From Salmonella enterica subsp. enterica serovar Typhimurium str. LT2 (GTDB taxonomy: Bacteria > Pseudomonadota > Gammaproteobacteria > Enterobacterales > Enterobacteriaceae), in the NCBI RefSeq assembly GCF_000006945.2, contig NC_003197.2, forward strand, positions 4,278,001-4,342,000: a stretch of DNA of 64,000 nt, written 5' to 3'. The notes under the pieces are model-generated. The model worked only from the letters and a program-made list of their open reading frames with translations, made no database searches and was not told the origin of the DNA. Position numbers and translations under genes: made by a program. Positions 8,087-16,354 of the stretch are shown here, one piece after another (the stretch's first letter is position 1; each line of letters starts with the position of its first letter).

Positions 8087-9084
8087 TGAATCCATGGCGA
8101 CGCTATAGCTGGGAAATTGCGCTGGCAGCCTTATTGATCTTTGAAATTCTGGCTTTCGGTCTGATTAATCCACGTTTATTAGATATTAATGTCTTACTTT
8201 TTAGCACTAGCGATTTTATTTGTATCGGTATTGTCGCTTTGCCGCTAACAATGGTTATTGTCAGCGGTGGTATGGATATTTCATTTGGTTCTACAATCGG
8301 GCTATGCGCGATTACCCTGGGTGTGCTGTTTCAGCTCGGTATGCCGCTACCTTTAGCGATTATTATTACCCTACTACTTGGCGCAATATGTGGGCTGATA
8401 AATGCCGGACTTATTATTTATACCGGCGTAAACCCGTTGGTGATTACCCTGGGAACCATGTATTTATTTGGTGGTAGCGCATTATTGTTATCTGGTATGG
8501 CTGGCGCCACGGGTTATGAAGGTATTGGTGGATTTCCCACAGCGTTCACTGACTTTGCCAATATTTCATTTCTTGGTATTCCCATGCCGCTTATTTTTTT
8601 TCTTGTGTGCTGTCTGTTTTTCTGGCTGCTCATGCATCGTACGCATATGGGACGCAACGTTTTCCTGATTGGCCAGAGCGCCCGTGTCGCGCAGTACAGC
8701 GCGATCCCGGTGAATCGCACGTTGTATACCGTGTATGCCATGACCGGATGCGCCTCCGCGATCGCCGCCGTATTACTGGTTTCTTACTTTGGCTCCGCAC
8801 GTTCGGATCTGGGCGCCTCTTTCCTGATGCCGGCCATTACGGCGGTTGTGCTGGGAGGCGCCAATATTTATGGCGGCTCCGGGTCGATTATGGGGTCCGC
8901 GTTGGCGGCGCTGCTGGTGGGATTTTTACAGCAGGGGCTACAGATGGCCGGAGTGCCGAATCAAATTTCCAGCGCATTGTCCGGTGCGCTTCTCATTGTT
9001 GTTGTCGTTGGTCGTTCCGTCAGTTTGCATCGTCACCAAATCCTTGAATGGTACTCACGCCGTCGCAATGCGCATCAGGCATGA
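8086..9084 (+). CDS. lsrD: AI-2 importer permease LsrD
   Basis: LsrD is a 332-residue permease homologous to LsrC, with the segments GGMDISFGSTIGLCAITLG and ITAVVLGGANIYGGSGS. Two ATG codons overlap at 8083 and 8086. I chose 8086 because AGAGG is then 7 bases away; the first ATG is only 4 bases away. The start shares its A with the lsrC stop codon. It works with LsrC as the membrane pore of the AI-2 importer. Confidence 0.96.
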   Translation: MNPWRRYSWEIALAALLIFEILAFGLINPRLLDINVLLFSTSDFICIGIVALPLTMVIVSGGMDISFGSTIGLCAITLGVLFQLGMPLPLAIIITLLLGAICGLINAGLIIYTGVNPLVITLGTMYLFGGSALLLSGMAGATGYEGIGGFPTAFTDFANISFLGIPMPLIFFLVCCLFFWLLMHRTHMGRNVFLIGQSARVAQYSAIPVNRTLYTVYAMTGCASAIAAVLLVSYFGSARSDLGASFLMPAITAVVLGGANIYGGSGSIMGSALAALLVGFLQQGLQMAGVPNQISSALSGALLIVVVVGRSVSLHRHQILEWYSRRRNAHQA

Positions 9085-9112
9085 TTTCCTTTTGAAATTT
9101 ATGGAGAAAAAA

Positions 9113-10135
9113 ATGGCAAGACACAGCATTAAAATGATCGCCTTACTCACTGCGTTTGGTCTGGCATCTGCGGCAATGACCGTGCAGGCGGCAGAGCGGA
9201 TTGCTTTTATTCCCAAACTGGTTGGCGTGGGCTTTTTTACCAGCGGCGGCAATGGCGCGCAGGAAGCGGGAAAAGCGCTGGGCATTGACGTAACTTACGA
9301 TGGCCCTACAGAGCCCAGCGTCTCAGGCCAGGTTCAACTGGTGAATAACTTTGTCAATCAGGGGTATGACGCCATTATCGTTTCTGCCGTTTCGCCTGAT
9401 GGCCTGTGCCCGGCGTTGAAGCGGGCAATGCAAAGAGGCGTGAAAATATTAACCTGGGATTCCGATACCAAGCCGGAGTGCCGTTCTTACTATATCAATC
9501 AAGGGACGCCAAAACAGCTCGGCAGCATGCTGGTAGAGATGGCCGCTCATCAGGTGGACAAAGAGAAAGCGAAAGTCGCTTTCTTCTATTCCAGCCCAAC
9601 GGTGACCGACCAGAACCAGTGGGTGAAAGAAGCTAAAGCCAAAATTAGCCAGGAACATCCGGGGTGGGAGATAGTCACTACCCAGTTTGGCTATAACGAT
9701 GCCACGAAATCGCTCCAGACGGCGGAAGGTATCATCAAAGCGTATCCCGATCTGGATGCCATCATCGCGCCTGACGCTAACGCTTTACCTGCTGCGGCAC
9801 AGGCGGCGGAGAACCTTAAACGCAATAATCTCGCGATTGTTGGTTTTAGTACGCCGAATGTAATGCGCCCTTATGTTCAGCGCGGCACTGTTAAAGAGTT
9901 TGGCCTGTGGGATGTCGTCCAACAGGGAAAAATTTCCGTATATGTCGCCAATGCGTTGCTGAAAAATATGCCAATGAATGTCGGTGATTCACTGGATATT
10001 CCCGGCATCGGCAAAGTCACCGTTTCACCTAATAGTGAGCAGGGATATCACTATGAGGCAAAAGGTAACGGCATTGTGTTATTGCCGGAGCGTGTCATTT
10101 TCAACAAAGACAATATCGACAAATATGATTTCTGA
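9113..10135 (+). CDS. lsrB: Periplasmic AI-2 binding protein LsrB
   Basis: LsrB is a 340-residue periplasmic solute-binding protein. It has a signal peptide with probable cleavage after VQA (residue 26). All six AI-2 contact residues known from the Salmonella LsrB structure are present at the expected positions: Lys35, Asp116, Asp166, Gln167, Pro220 and Ala222. It captures AI-2 in the periplasm and delivers it to LsrCD. The ATG at 9113 has GGAG upstream; an open frame further upstream runs through the end of lsrD and is not used. The conserved residues make AI-2 binding very likely. Confidence 0.98.
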   Translation: MARHSIKMIALLTAFGLASAAMTVQAAERIAFIPKLVGVGFFTSGGNGAQEAGKALGIDVTYDGPTEPSVSGQVQLVNNFVNQGYDAIIVSAVSPDGLCPALKRAMQRGVKILTWDSDTKPECRSYYINQGTPKQLGSMLVEMAAHQVDKEKAKVAFFYSSPTVTDQNQWVKEAKAKISQEHPGWEIVTTQFGYNDATKSLQTAEGIIKAYPDLDAIIAPDANALPAAAQAAENLKRNNLAIVGFSTPNVMRPYVQRGTVKEFGLWDVVQQGKISVYVANALLKNMPMNVGDSLDIPGIGKVTVSPNSEQGYHYEAKGNGIVLLPERVIFNKDNIDKYDF

Positions 10136-10163
10136 TAACTGTTATGTATCGACGGAGTAAAGA

Positions 10164-11039
10164 ATGGCTGATTTAGATGATATTAAAGATGGCAAAGATT
10201 TTCACACCGATAAACCACAAACTAACACTTTGTTCGCATTAAAAGGCTGTGGCGCGCTGGATTGGGGAATGCAGTCCAGACTGGCGAGGATTTTTAATCC
10301 CAAGACCAGAAAAACGGTCATGCTGGCCTTTGACCATGGATATTTCCAGGGGCCGACAACCGGACTTGAGCGTATTGATATCAATATTGCGCCGCTCTTT
10401 GAATATGCTGATGTCTTAATGTGTACTCGCGGCATATTACGCAGTGTGGTACCTCCGGCAATCAATAAACCAGTCGTTTTACGCGCGTCCGGGGCGAATT
10501 CTATTCTCACTGAATTAAGCAATGAGGCGGTTGCGGTGGCGATGGATGACGCTGTGCGGTTGAATAGCTGTGCTGCTGCCGCACAGGTTTATATTGGTAG
10601 TGAGCATGAACATCAGTCGATTAAAAATATTATTCAACTGATTGATGCCGGGTTACGCGTCGGGATGCCAATAATGGCAGTGACCGGGGTGGGTAAAGAT
10701 ATGGCTCGCGACCAGCGTTATTTTTCACTGGCAACGCGTATCGCTGCGGAAATGGGGGCGCAAATTATCAAAACGTATTATGTCGATAAAGGTTTTGAGC
10801 GTATTGCGGCAGGTTGTCCGGTGCCGATTGTCATCGCCGGCGGTAAAAAACTGCCTGAACGTGAAGCATTGGAAATGTGCTATCAGGCGATTGACCAGGG
10901 GGCTTCTGGCGTAGATATGGGGCGTAATATATTCCAGTCAGAAGATCCGGTAGCCATGATTAAAGCGGTACATGCTGTCGTTCATCATAACGAAACAGCA
11001 GAGCGTGCTTATGAGCTGTTTTTGAGTGAGAAAAGTTAA
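10164..11039 (+). CDS. lsrF: 3-hydroxy-5-phosphonooxypentane-2,4-dione thiolase LsrF
   Basis: LsrF is a 291-residue class I aldolase-like enzyme. The Schiff-base lysine known for LsrF is present as Lys203 in [13 protein letters not shown]. It cleaves the LsrG product and passes an acetyl group to coenzyme A, giving dihydroxyacetone phosphate and acetyl-CoA, which removes the signal. The ribosome binding site is GGAG. A strong hairpin lies between this gene and lsrG. Confidence 0.96.
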
Positions 11040-11050
11040 ATGAGATCGCT

Positions 11051-11083
11051 TCCCCATCTTTTACCGATGCGAGGAGATGGGGA
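11051..11083 (+). promoter_or_regulatory. Hairpin between lsrF and lsrG
   Basis: TCCCCATCT at 11051-11059 pairs perfectly with AGATGGGGA at 11075-11083. No T-run follows, so it is not a classic terminator. It may mark an RNA processing or stability boundary inside the lsr message. Confidence 0.55.
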
Positions 11084-11121
11084 TGACTGTTATTTTATTT
11101 GGAATAATCAGGGGGTTAATG

Positions 11122-11412
11122 ATGCACGTTACGCTGGTTGAAATTAACGTTCATGATGACAAGGTTGAACAATTTATCGATGTTTTTCGGCAGAATCATC
11201 TGGGCTCAATTAAAGAGCCGGGTAACTTGCGTTTTGATGTTCTGCAGGATCCGCAGGTGCTTACGCGATTTTATATTTATGAAGCCTACGTTGATGAACA
11301 GGCCGTCGCTTTTCACAAGACAACGCCACACTACAAAACTTGCGTGGAGCAGCTTGAACCGTTGATGACCGGTCCGCGGACAAAAAAAGTTTTTATGGGT
11401 TTGATGCCTTAA
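11122..11412 (+). CDS. lsrG: Phospho-AI-2 isomerase LsrG
   Basis: LsrG is a 96-residue protein of the antibiotic-biosynthesis-monooxygenase fold (ferredoxin-like), beginning MHVTLVEINVHDD. It isomerises phospho-AI-2 to 3-hydroxy-2,4-pentadione-5-phosphate, the substrate of LsrF. The start at 11122 has AGGGGG upstream; ATG 11119 is an in-frame alternative one codon earlier. It is followed by lsrE after 9 bases. Confidence 0.95.
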   Translation: MHVTLVEINVHDDKVEQFIDVFRQNHLGSIKEPGNLRFDVLQDPQVLTRFYIYEAYVDEQAVAFHKTTPHYKTCVEQLEPLMTGPRTKKVFMGLMP

Positions 11413-11421
11413 GGAGCGCTC

Positions 11422-12186
11422 ATGAACAGCCAGTTTGCCGGATTAACGCGCGAAGCATGTGTGGCATTGTTAGCGTCATATCCGCTTAGTGTGGGTATTC
11501 TGGCAGGGCAGTGGATTGCGTTGCATCGCTATCTGCAACAGTTGGAAGCGCTAAACCAGCCGCTGTTGCATTTGGATTTGATGGATGGTCAATTTTGCCC
11601 GCAGTTTACCGTTGGGCCATGGGCAGTTGGGCAACTGCCGCAAACCTTTATCAAAGATGTTCATTTGATGGTAGCGGATCAATGGACGGCGGCGCAAGCC
11701 TGCGTGAAGGCGGGCGCACACTGCATCACGCTTCAGGCTGAAGGCGATATTCATCTGCATCATACGCTAAGCTGGCTTGGTCAGCAGACCGTGCCCGTTA
11801 TTGGCGGTGAAATGCCGGTGATCCGGGGGATTAGTTTATGCCCGGCAACGCCTCTGGATGTCATTATCCCCATTCTGAGCGACGTTGAGGTTATTCAACT
11901 ACTGGCAGTAAACCCTGGATACGGCAGTAAAATGCGCTCCAGTGATTTGCACGAGCGCGTGGCGCAGCTTCTCTGTCTACTTGGTGATAAACGCGAAGGT
12001 AAAATTATCGTTATTGATGGGTCGTTAACGCAGGATCAGTTGCCTTCGCTGATTGCACAGGGCATCGATCGTGTTGTTTCTGGTAGTGCGTTATTTCGTG
12101 ATGATCGGCTGGTTGAGAATACGCGGAGCTGGAGGGCGATGTTTAAGGTTGCCGGGGATACTACTTTCTTACCCTCCACAGCATAA
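11422..12186 (+). CDS. lsrE: Ribulose-phosphate 3-epimerase-like protein LsrE
   Basis: LsrE is a 254-residue TIM barrel of the ribulose-phosphate epimerase family. Family metal and catalytic sites look intact: HLDLMDGQF (His and Asp), DVHLMV (His) and VIDGS (Asp). The phosphate-loop segment is LLAVNPGYGS. The usual DGG near the last catalytic Asp is DGS here. It is the last gene of the operon, with a strong ribosome binding site (AAGGAG). E. coli K-12 lacks it, so it is a Salmonella marker. Its exact reaction is not established; epimerising an AI-2-derived pentose phosphate is plausible. Confidence 0.93.
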   Translation: MNSQFAGLTREACVALLASYPLSVGILAGQWIALHRYLQQLEALNQPLLHLDLMDGQFCPQFTVGPWAVGQLPQTFIKDVHLMVADQWTAAQACVKAGAHCITLQAEGDIHLHHTLSWLGQQTVPVIGGEMPVIRGISLCPATPLDVIIPILSDVEVIQLLAVNPGYGSKMRSSDLHERVAQLLCLLGDKREGKIIVIDGSLTQDQLPSLIAQGIDRVVSGSALFRDDRLVENTRSWRAMFKVAGDTTFLPSTA

Positions 12187-12187
12187 A

Positions 12188-12266
12188 TGCCGGATGGCGG
12201 CTTTACCTTATCAGGCCTACATAAGCACTCGGCTGGTAGGCCTGATAAGCGCAGCGCCATCAGACA
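12188..12266. repeat. BIME (two inverted REP units)
   Basis: GCCGGATGGCGG...ATCAGGCCTAC and GTAGGCCTGATAAG...GCCATCAG face each other. They fill the gap between the converging genes lsrE and tpiA. Confidence 0.85.
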
Positions 12267-12277
12267 TTGATTGGCAA

Positions 12278-13045
12278 TTAAGCCTGTTTAGCAGCTTCTG
12301 CTGCTTTCACGATCACCGCGAAGGCGTCAGCTTTCAGAGAAGCGCCGCCTACCAGTGCGCCGTCGATGTCCGGCTGCGCGAACAGTTCGGCGGCGTTGGA
12401 GGCATTAACAGAACCGCCGTACTGGATAATAACCTGTTCAGCGATTTTCGCGTCAGCTTTAGCAATGTGGTCACGGATGAATTTGTGCACTGCCTGCGCC
12501 TGCGCAGGAGTTGCAGATTTACCGGTACCGATCGCCCATACGGGTTCGTAAGCGATAACCGCGCCTTCAAAGGCTGCCGCGCCCTGCGTTTTCAGTACCG
12601 CGTCGATCTGGCGTGCGCATACTTCTTCTGTTTTGCCCGCTTCGTTTTCCGCTTCGGTTTCACCGATGCACAGTACCGGCGTCAGACCTTGTTCTTTCAG
12701 TACGGCGAATTTTTTGGCGATCAGCTCGTCAGATTCTTTGTGATAAGTACGACGCTCGGAGTGGCCGATAATAATGTACTGCGCGCCGATATCCTTCAGC
12801 ATTTCAGCCGAAGTTTCACCGGTGAATGCGCCAGACAGATTCAGATCAACGTTCTGCGCGCCCAGCATGATGTGGCTGCCGGCAGCAGCGCGTTTCGCCA
12901 GATCGATATACATTTCCGGCGGAGCGATTGCCACGTCGCAGCCTGCTACGCCCGTCAGTTCTTTACGCAGGTTAGCCACCAGTTCGTTTACCATGTGGCG
13001 GCTGCCGTTCAGTTTCCAGTTACCCATCACTAAAGGATGTCGCAT
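12278..13045 (-). CDS. tpiA: Triose-phosphate isomerase
   Basis: This is a 255-residue glycolytic TIM barrel that interconverts dihydroxyacetone phosphate and glyceraldehyde 3-phosphate in the cytosol. Catalytic residues are visible: Lys in GNWKLNGS, His in IIGHSERR and Glu in AYEPVWAIGTGKSA. The ribosome binding site is GGAG. It converges on lsrE across a BIME and ends the lsr insertion. Confidence 0.99.
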   Translation of the reverse strand: MRHPLVMGNWKLNGSRHMVNELVANLRKELTGVAGCDVAIAPPEMYIDLAKRAAAGSHIMLGAQNVDLNLSGAFTGETSAEMLKDIGAQYIIIGHSERRTYHKESDELIAKKFAVLKEQGLTPVLCIGETEAENEAGKTEEVCARQIDAVLKTQGAAAFEGAVIAYEPVWAIGTGKSATPAQAQAVHKFIRDHIAKADAKIAEQVIIQYGGSVNASNAAELFAQPDIDGALVGGASLKADAFAVIVKAAEAAKQA

Positions 13046-13157
13046 TTCATTTCTCCACGCTTAGTCAGCGAATTAAGGAAGATGGCCGCTCGTCAGAGCA
13101 GCATGGTCTGTGAAACAGTATAGAGATTCATCCCCGGAAAGGCTTTGCTTTTTGTCA

Positions 13158-13754
13158 TCAATTCGCCCCTTCCAGATTTTCAGATAACGTCAGCTTAATC
13201 GGTTCAACCGCGAAGGTCAGCCCCTTTTCGCCGTTATCTGCGACAACATAACGTACCGCGCCTTCGGTCTCGGCGTAATAGTGTTTACCTTTACCGGCGA
13301 TAAGCATCTTTTGCAGTTTTTTCTGGCTTTGCTCTTTTGTCAGTAACGGGGCGACAGTGCGAATAATGGCGGCCATATATTCCAGCGCTTTCGCTTTCGC
13401 CGCTTTCTGTTCCGGCCCCTGAATGGGCAGCCAGGTAATCTGCATACTTTTCACTTTGAGCGTACCGCGCTCCAGCGCCGTGGAGGCATACAGATTTTCG
13501 TTAATCTTACTGGCGGCGCGGGTCAGATTCGCCTTATCGCGGCTATTCTCAATGGCGCGAAATTCATTGAGCGGCAGATCGGGATTCTGGCGGTTAAAGT
13601 TCTCACGAAACTGGCTAATAGAAAGATCAAAGGTTGGCGAGCCCGCCAGCAGATAGGGCGCTGTCGTGGTCGATGAAGAGAGCTGCGCGTGCGCCGTTAT
13701 GCTGGCGGTGAGAGCAGAAAACAACAGTAAAAACAGAGTACATCCTGGCTTCAT
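13158..13754 (-). CDS. yiiQ: YiiQ, exported DUF1454 protein
   Basis: This is a 198-residue exported protein of unknown function. A signal peptide runs to about residue 24 (FSALTASITAHA). The ATG at 13754 has AAGGTAAG upstream; a TTG one codon earlier is less likely. The DUF1454 family is found in enterobacteria next to tpiA. I see no catalytic motif. Confidence 0.9.
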   Translation of the reverse strand: MKPGCTLFLLLFSALTASITAHAQLSSSTTTAPYLLAGSPTFDLSISQFRENFNRQNPDLPLNEFRAIENSRDKANLTRAASKINENLYASTALERGTLKVKSMQITWLPIQGPEQKAAKAKALEYMAAIIRTVAPLLTKEQSQKKLQKMLIAGKGKHYYAETEGAVRYVVADNGEKGLTFAVEPIKLTLSENLEGAN

Positions 13755-13854
13755 CAATCTTACCTTTCGTTAGGACTGCTCACGATTAAAACGATAACTG
13801 TCGGGCTTGTCAAAAGGGTAAACTGTAGCGGAAGGCAAAATATAAGGAACTTAC

Positions 13855-14283
13855 ATGACCATACAGCAATGGTTATTCTCATTTAAAGGGCGTATCGGAC
13901 GCCGTGATTTCTGGATTTGGATCGGCCTCTGGTTTGCCGGGATGCTGGCGCTATTTTCGCTGGCGGGGAAAAACCTGCTTGATATCCAAACGGCGGCATT
14001 TTGCCTGGTGTGCCTGCTGTGGCCGACCGCCGCCGTCATGGTCAAACGTCTGCATGACCGGGGACGTTCCGGCGCGTGGGCGTTGCTGATGATTCTGGCG
14101 TGGATGCTGCTGGCCGGAAACTGGGTGATGCTGCCGGGGATGTGGCAGTGGGTCGTCGGGCGATTTATTCCGACGCTGATCCTGGTGATGATGCTTATCG
14201 ATCTGGGCGCGTTTGTCGGTGTTCAGGGGGAAAATAAGTTTGGGAAAGCGACACAGGACGTGAAGTTTAAAGCAGAACCGTAA
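13855..14283 (+). CDS. yiiR: YiiR, DUF805 membrane protein
   Basis: This is a 142-residue inner-membrane protein with about four hydrophobic helices. Near the N-terminus is the DUF805 hallmark FKGRIGRRDFWIW, with HDRGRSG in the middle. The function is unknown. The ribosome binding site is AAGGA. It diverges from yiiQ. Confidence 0.92.
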   Translation: MTIQQWLFSFKGRIGRRDFWIWIGLWFAGMLALFSLAGKNLLDIQTAAFCLVCLLWPTAAVMVKRLHDRGRSGAWALLMILAWMLLAGNWVMLPGMWQWVVGRFIPTLILVMMLIDLGAFVGVQGENKFGKATQDVKFKAEP

Positions 14284-14304
14284 ACGGGCGGTAAACCGTA
14301 ATTT

Positions 14305-14382
14305 GCCCGGTGGCGCTGACGCTTACCGGGCCTACAGATTGGTGATGATTTGCAGGCCGGATAAGCCCCAGCCGCCATTCGG
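14305..14382. repeat. BIME (two REP units)
   Basis: GCCCGGTGGCGC...TTACCGGGC and a second unit GCCGGATAAG...CCATTCGG lie between yiiR and the converging fpr gene. Confidence 0.75.
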
Positions 14383-14389
14383 TAAAACA

Positions 14390-15136
14390 TCACCAGTAAT
14401 GTTCAGCCGTCATATGCCCCGGTCGGCGGCGCAGATGTTTAGTCATCTGTCGGGTCTCTTTCAGCAGTTGCTGCGTATCGCGCACCATCTGCGGGTTCCC
14501 GCACAGCATAACGTGGCTGGTCTCTTTATCCATCGGCAATCCAACGGCTTTTTCCAGCTCGCCGTTTTCAATGAGCGCTGGCACGCGTCCAGTAAGCGAG
14601 CCTGGCACGTTCTCCCGGCTGACCACCGTTTGGATGCGCAGCTTGCCTTCATAACGCTGTTGCAGTTCCAGCATTAGCGGCAGATAGCTTAAATCGGCGG
14701 CGAAGCGTGCGGCGTGGACTAAGACCAGATTTTTAAAGCGTGCGACATCCTGGCCATATTGTAGAATAGACAAATACGGGCCAATAGCGGTTCCGGTCGC
14801 CAGCATCCATAGCGTCTCGCAGTCAGGCACTTCATCCAGTACAAAGAAACCCGACGCGTCGCTGACCACTTGCACCTCATCGCCAGGTTTTAGCGCCGCC
14901 AGCCGCGGGCTGAGCTTTCCTTGCGGCACCGTCACCAGATAAAACTCTAAATTCGGATTGTCAGGCGCATTGACATAGGAATACGCGCGCTGAACGCGCT
15001 CGCCATCGATCTCCAGTCCGAGTTTGGTAAATTGGCCTGCAGTAAAAGGATTAATGGGGGCGTGAACGGTCAGGCTGAACAGTGCGTCAGTCCAGTTTTG
15101 CACCTTAGTGACTTTACCTGTTACCCAATCGGCCAT
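14390..15136 (-). CDS. fpr: Ferredoxin/flavodoxin-NADP+ reductase
   Basis: This is a 248-residue FAD enzyme that moves electrons between NADPH and ferredoxin or flavodoxin in the cytosol. The FAD-binding motif is RAYSYVNAP and the NADP domain includes LATGTAIGPYLSIL and MLCGNPQMV. The ribosome binding site is AGGAG. In relatives it belongs to the SoxRS oxidative-stress regulon; I did not identify a clear SoxS box here. Confidence 0.98.
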   Translation of the reverse strand: MADWVTGKVTKVQNWTDALFSLTVHAPINPFTAGQFTKLGLEIDGERVQRAYSYVNAPDNPNLEFYLVTVPQGKLSPRLAALKPGDEVQVVSDASGFFVLDEVPDCETLWMLATGTAIGPYLSILQYGQDVARFKNLVLVHAARFAADLSYLPLMLELQQRYEGKLRIQTVVSRENVPGSLTGRVPALIENGELEKAVGLPMDKETSHVMLCGNPQMVRDTQQLLKETRQMTKHLRRRPGHMTAEHYW

Positions 15137-15182
15137 GGTTTTCTCCTGTTCTGAATCGCTAACCTTATCTTCGTTCGTCAGG

Positions 15183-15212
15183 AGAAAGATTTCCAGCCCC
15201 GCGAGGCTGGAA
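15183..15212 (-). terminator. Terminator of the glpFKX operon
   Basis: On the minus strand TTCCAGCC and GGCTGGAA form an 8-bp stem with a 6-base loop, followed by a T-rich stretch. It lies just after the glpX stop. Confidence 0.75.
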
Positions 15213-15232
15213 GGCTCTAACTAACAAATGCG

Positions 15233-16243
15233 CTAGAGAATATGCGCCTGCACATCCGGATCTTTACGATCAAGATAGTGGATAGACTGAATGCGGCGGA
15301 TGGTGCGTGATTTGCCGCGGATCAGCAGCGTTTCCGTCGTGGCAATATGGCCTTTCCGGCTAATTCCTTCCAGTAGATCGCCTTTCGTGATGCCGGTCGC
15401 GGAGAAAATAACGTTATCGCTACGCGCCATGTCGCCCAGGCATAACGCCTTGCCCGCTTCAATGCCCATTGCTTTGCAGCGCGCCAGTTCCTGTTCGCCA
15501 ATGCGGCGGTTTTCTTCGCTGTTGCCTTTCACGTCATGGCGCGCCAGCAGACGCCCCTGCATATCGCCGTCCAGCGCGCGGATCACCGCTGCGGATACCA
15601 CGCCTTCTGGTGCGCCGCCAATCCCGTACAGCACGTCGACTTCGCTATCCGGCATACAGGTCAGAATGGAGGCCGCGACGTCGCCGTCAGGAATGGCAAA
15701 CACGCGTACGCCCAGTTTGGCCATCTCTGCGATGACCTCGTCATGACGCGGTTTTGCCAGAATGGTCACGGTCAAATCGCCAAGCGGTTTACCCAGCGCA
15801 TCCGCGATGTTGCGCAGGTTATCCGCCAGCGGCAGATTGAGATCAATTGCCCCTTTGGCGCCCGGACCGACAATCAGTTTTTCCATATACATATCGGGCG
15901 CATTCAGGAAACAGCCTTTATCGCCGACCGCCAGCACCGCCAGCGCGTTCGCCTGACCCATCGCCGTCATGCGCGTGCCCTCAATCGGATCGACGGCGAT
16001 ATCTACCGCATCGCCGTGGCCGGTACCGACTTTCTCGCCGATATAGAGCATCGGGGCTTCGTCGATTTCGCCTTCGCCAATCACGATGGTGCCGTCAATG
16101 TTGACCTGGTTGAGCATGATACGCATGGCGTTGACCGCCGCGCCGTCCGCGGTATTTTTATCGCCGCGTCCCAGCCATTTGTAGCCAGCCAGCGCCGCCG
16201 CTTCGGTCACACGGGAAAATTCGATGGCAAGTTCTCGTCTCAT
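15233..16243 (-). CDS. glpX: Class II fructose-1,6-bisphosphatase GlpX
   Basis: GlpX is 336 residues from the ATG at 16243 (MRRELAIEFSR). The open frame extends 30 codons upstream but without family similarity. Metal-binding motifs GEGEIDEAPMLY and DPIEGTRMTA are visible. It removes the 1-phosphate from fructose 1,6-bisphosphate in gluconeogenesis. It is the third gene of glpFKX, so it is made when glycerol is used. Confidence 0.98.
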   Translation of the reverse strand: MRRELAIEFSRVTEAAALAGYKWLGRGDKNTADGAAVNAMRIMLNQVNIDGTIVIGEGEIDEAPMLYIGEKVGTGHGDAVDIAVDPIEGTRMTAMGQANALAVLAVGDKGCFLNAPDMYMEKLIVGPGAKGAIDLNLPLADNLRNIADALGKPLGDLTVTILAKPRHDEVIAEMAKLGVRVFAIPDGDVAASILTCMPDSEVDVLYGIGGAPEGVVSAAVIRALDGDMQGRLLARHDVKGNSEENRRIGEQELARCKAMGIEAGKALCLGDMARSDNVIFSATGITKGDLLEGISRKGHIATTETLLIRGKSRTIRRIQSIHYLDRKDPDVQAHIL

Positions 16244-16354
16244 AACAAACTCGTAGCAAAAAGGAGTGGCGCGCAGTGTAGCACAGGGGAAGGAGGGAAT
16301 AATTGATGTGTGTGCGGAGTTGCCTCCGCACAAAGATTTTGCCGGATGGCGACC

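Noticed and set aside
12053..13033. 326-codon open frame on the plus strand
   Set aside because: It is antisense to tpiA, whose active-site residues are all present; it has no family similarity and a biased composition typical of a shadow frame.
15536..16306. 256-codon open frame on the plus strand
   Set aside because: It is antisense to glpX; the high GC codon pattern of glpX explains it.
16339..16354. REP unit at the end of glpK
   Set aside because: Only half of the palindrome (GCCGGATGGCG) is present, so it is mentioned with glpK but not called.
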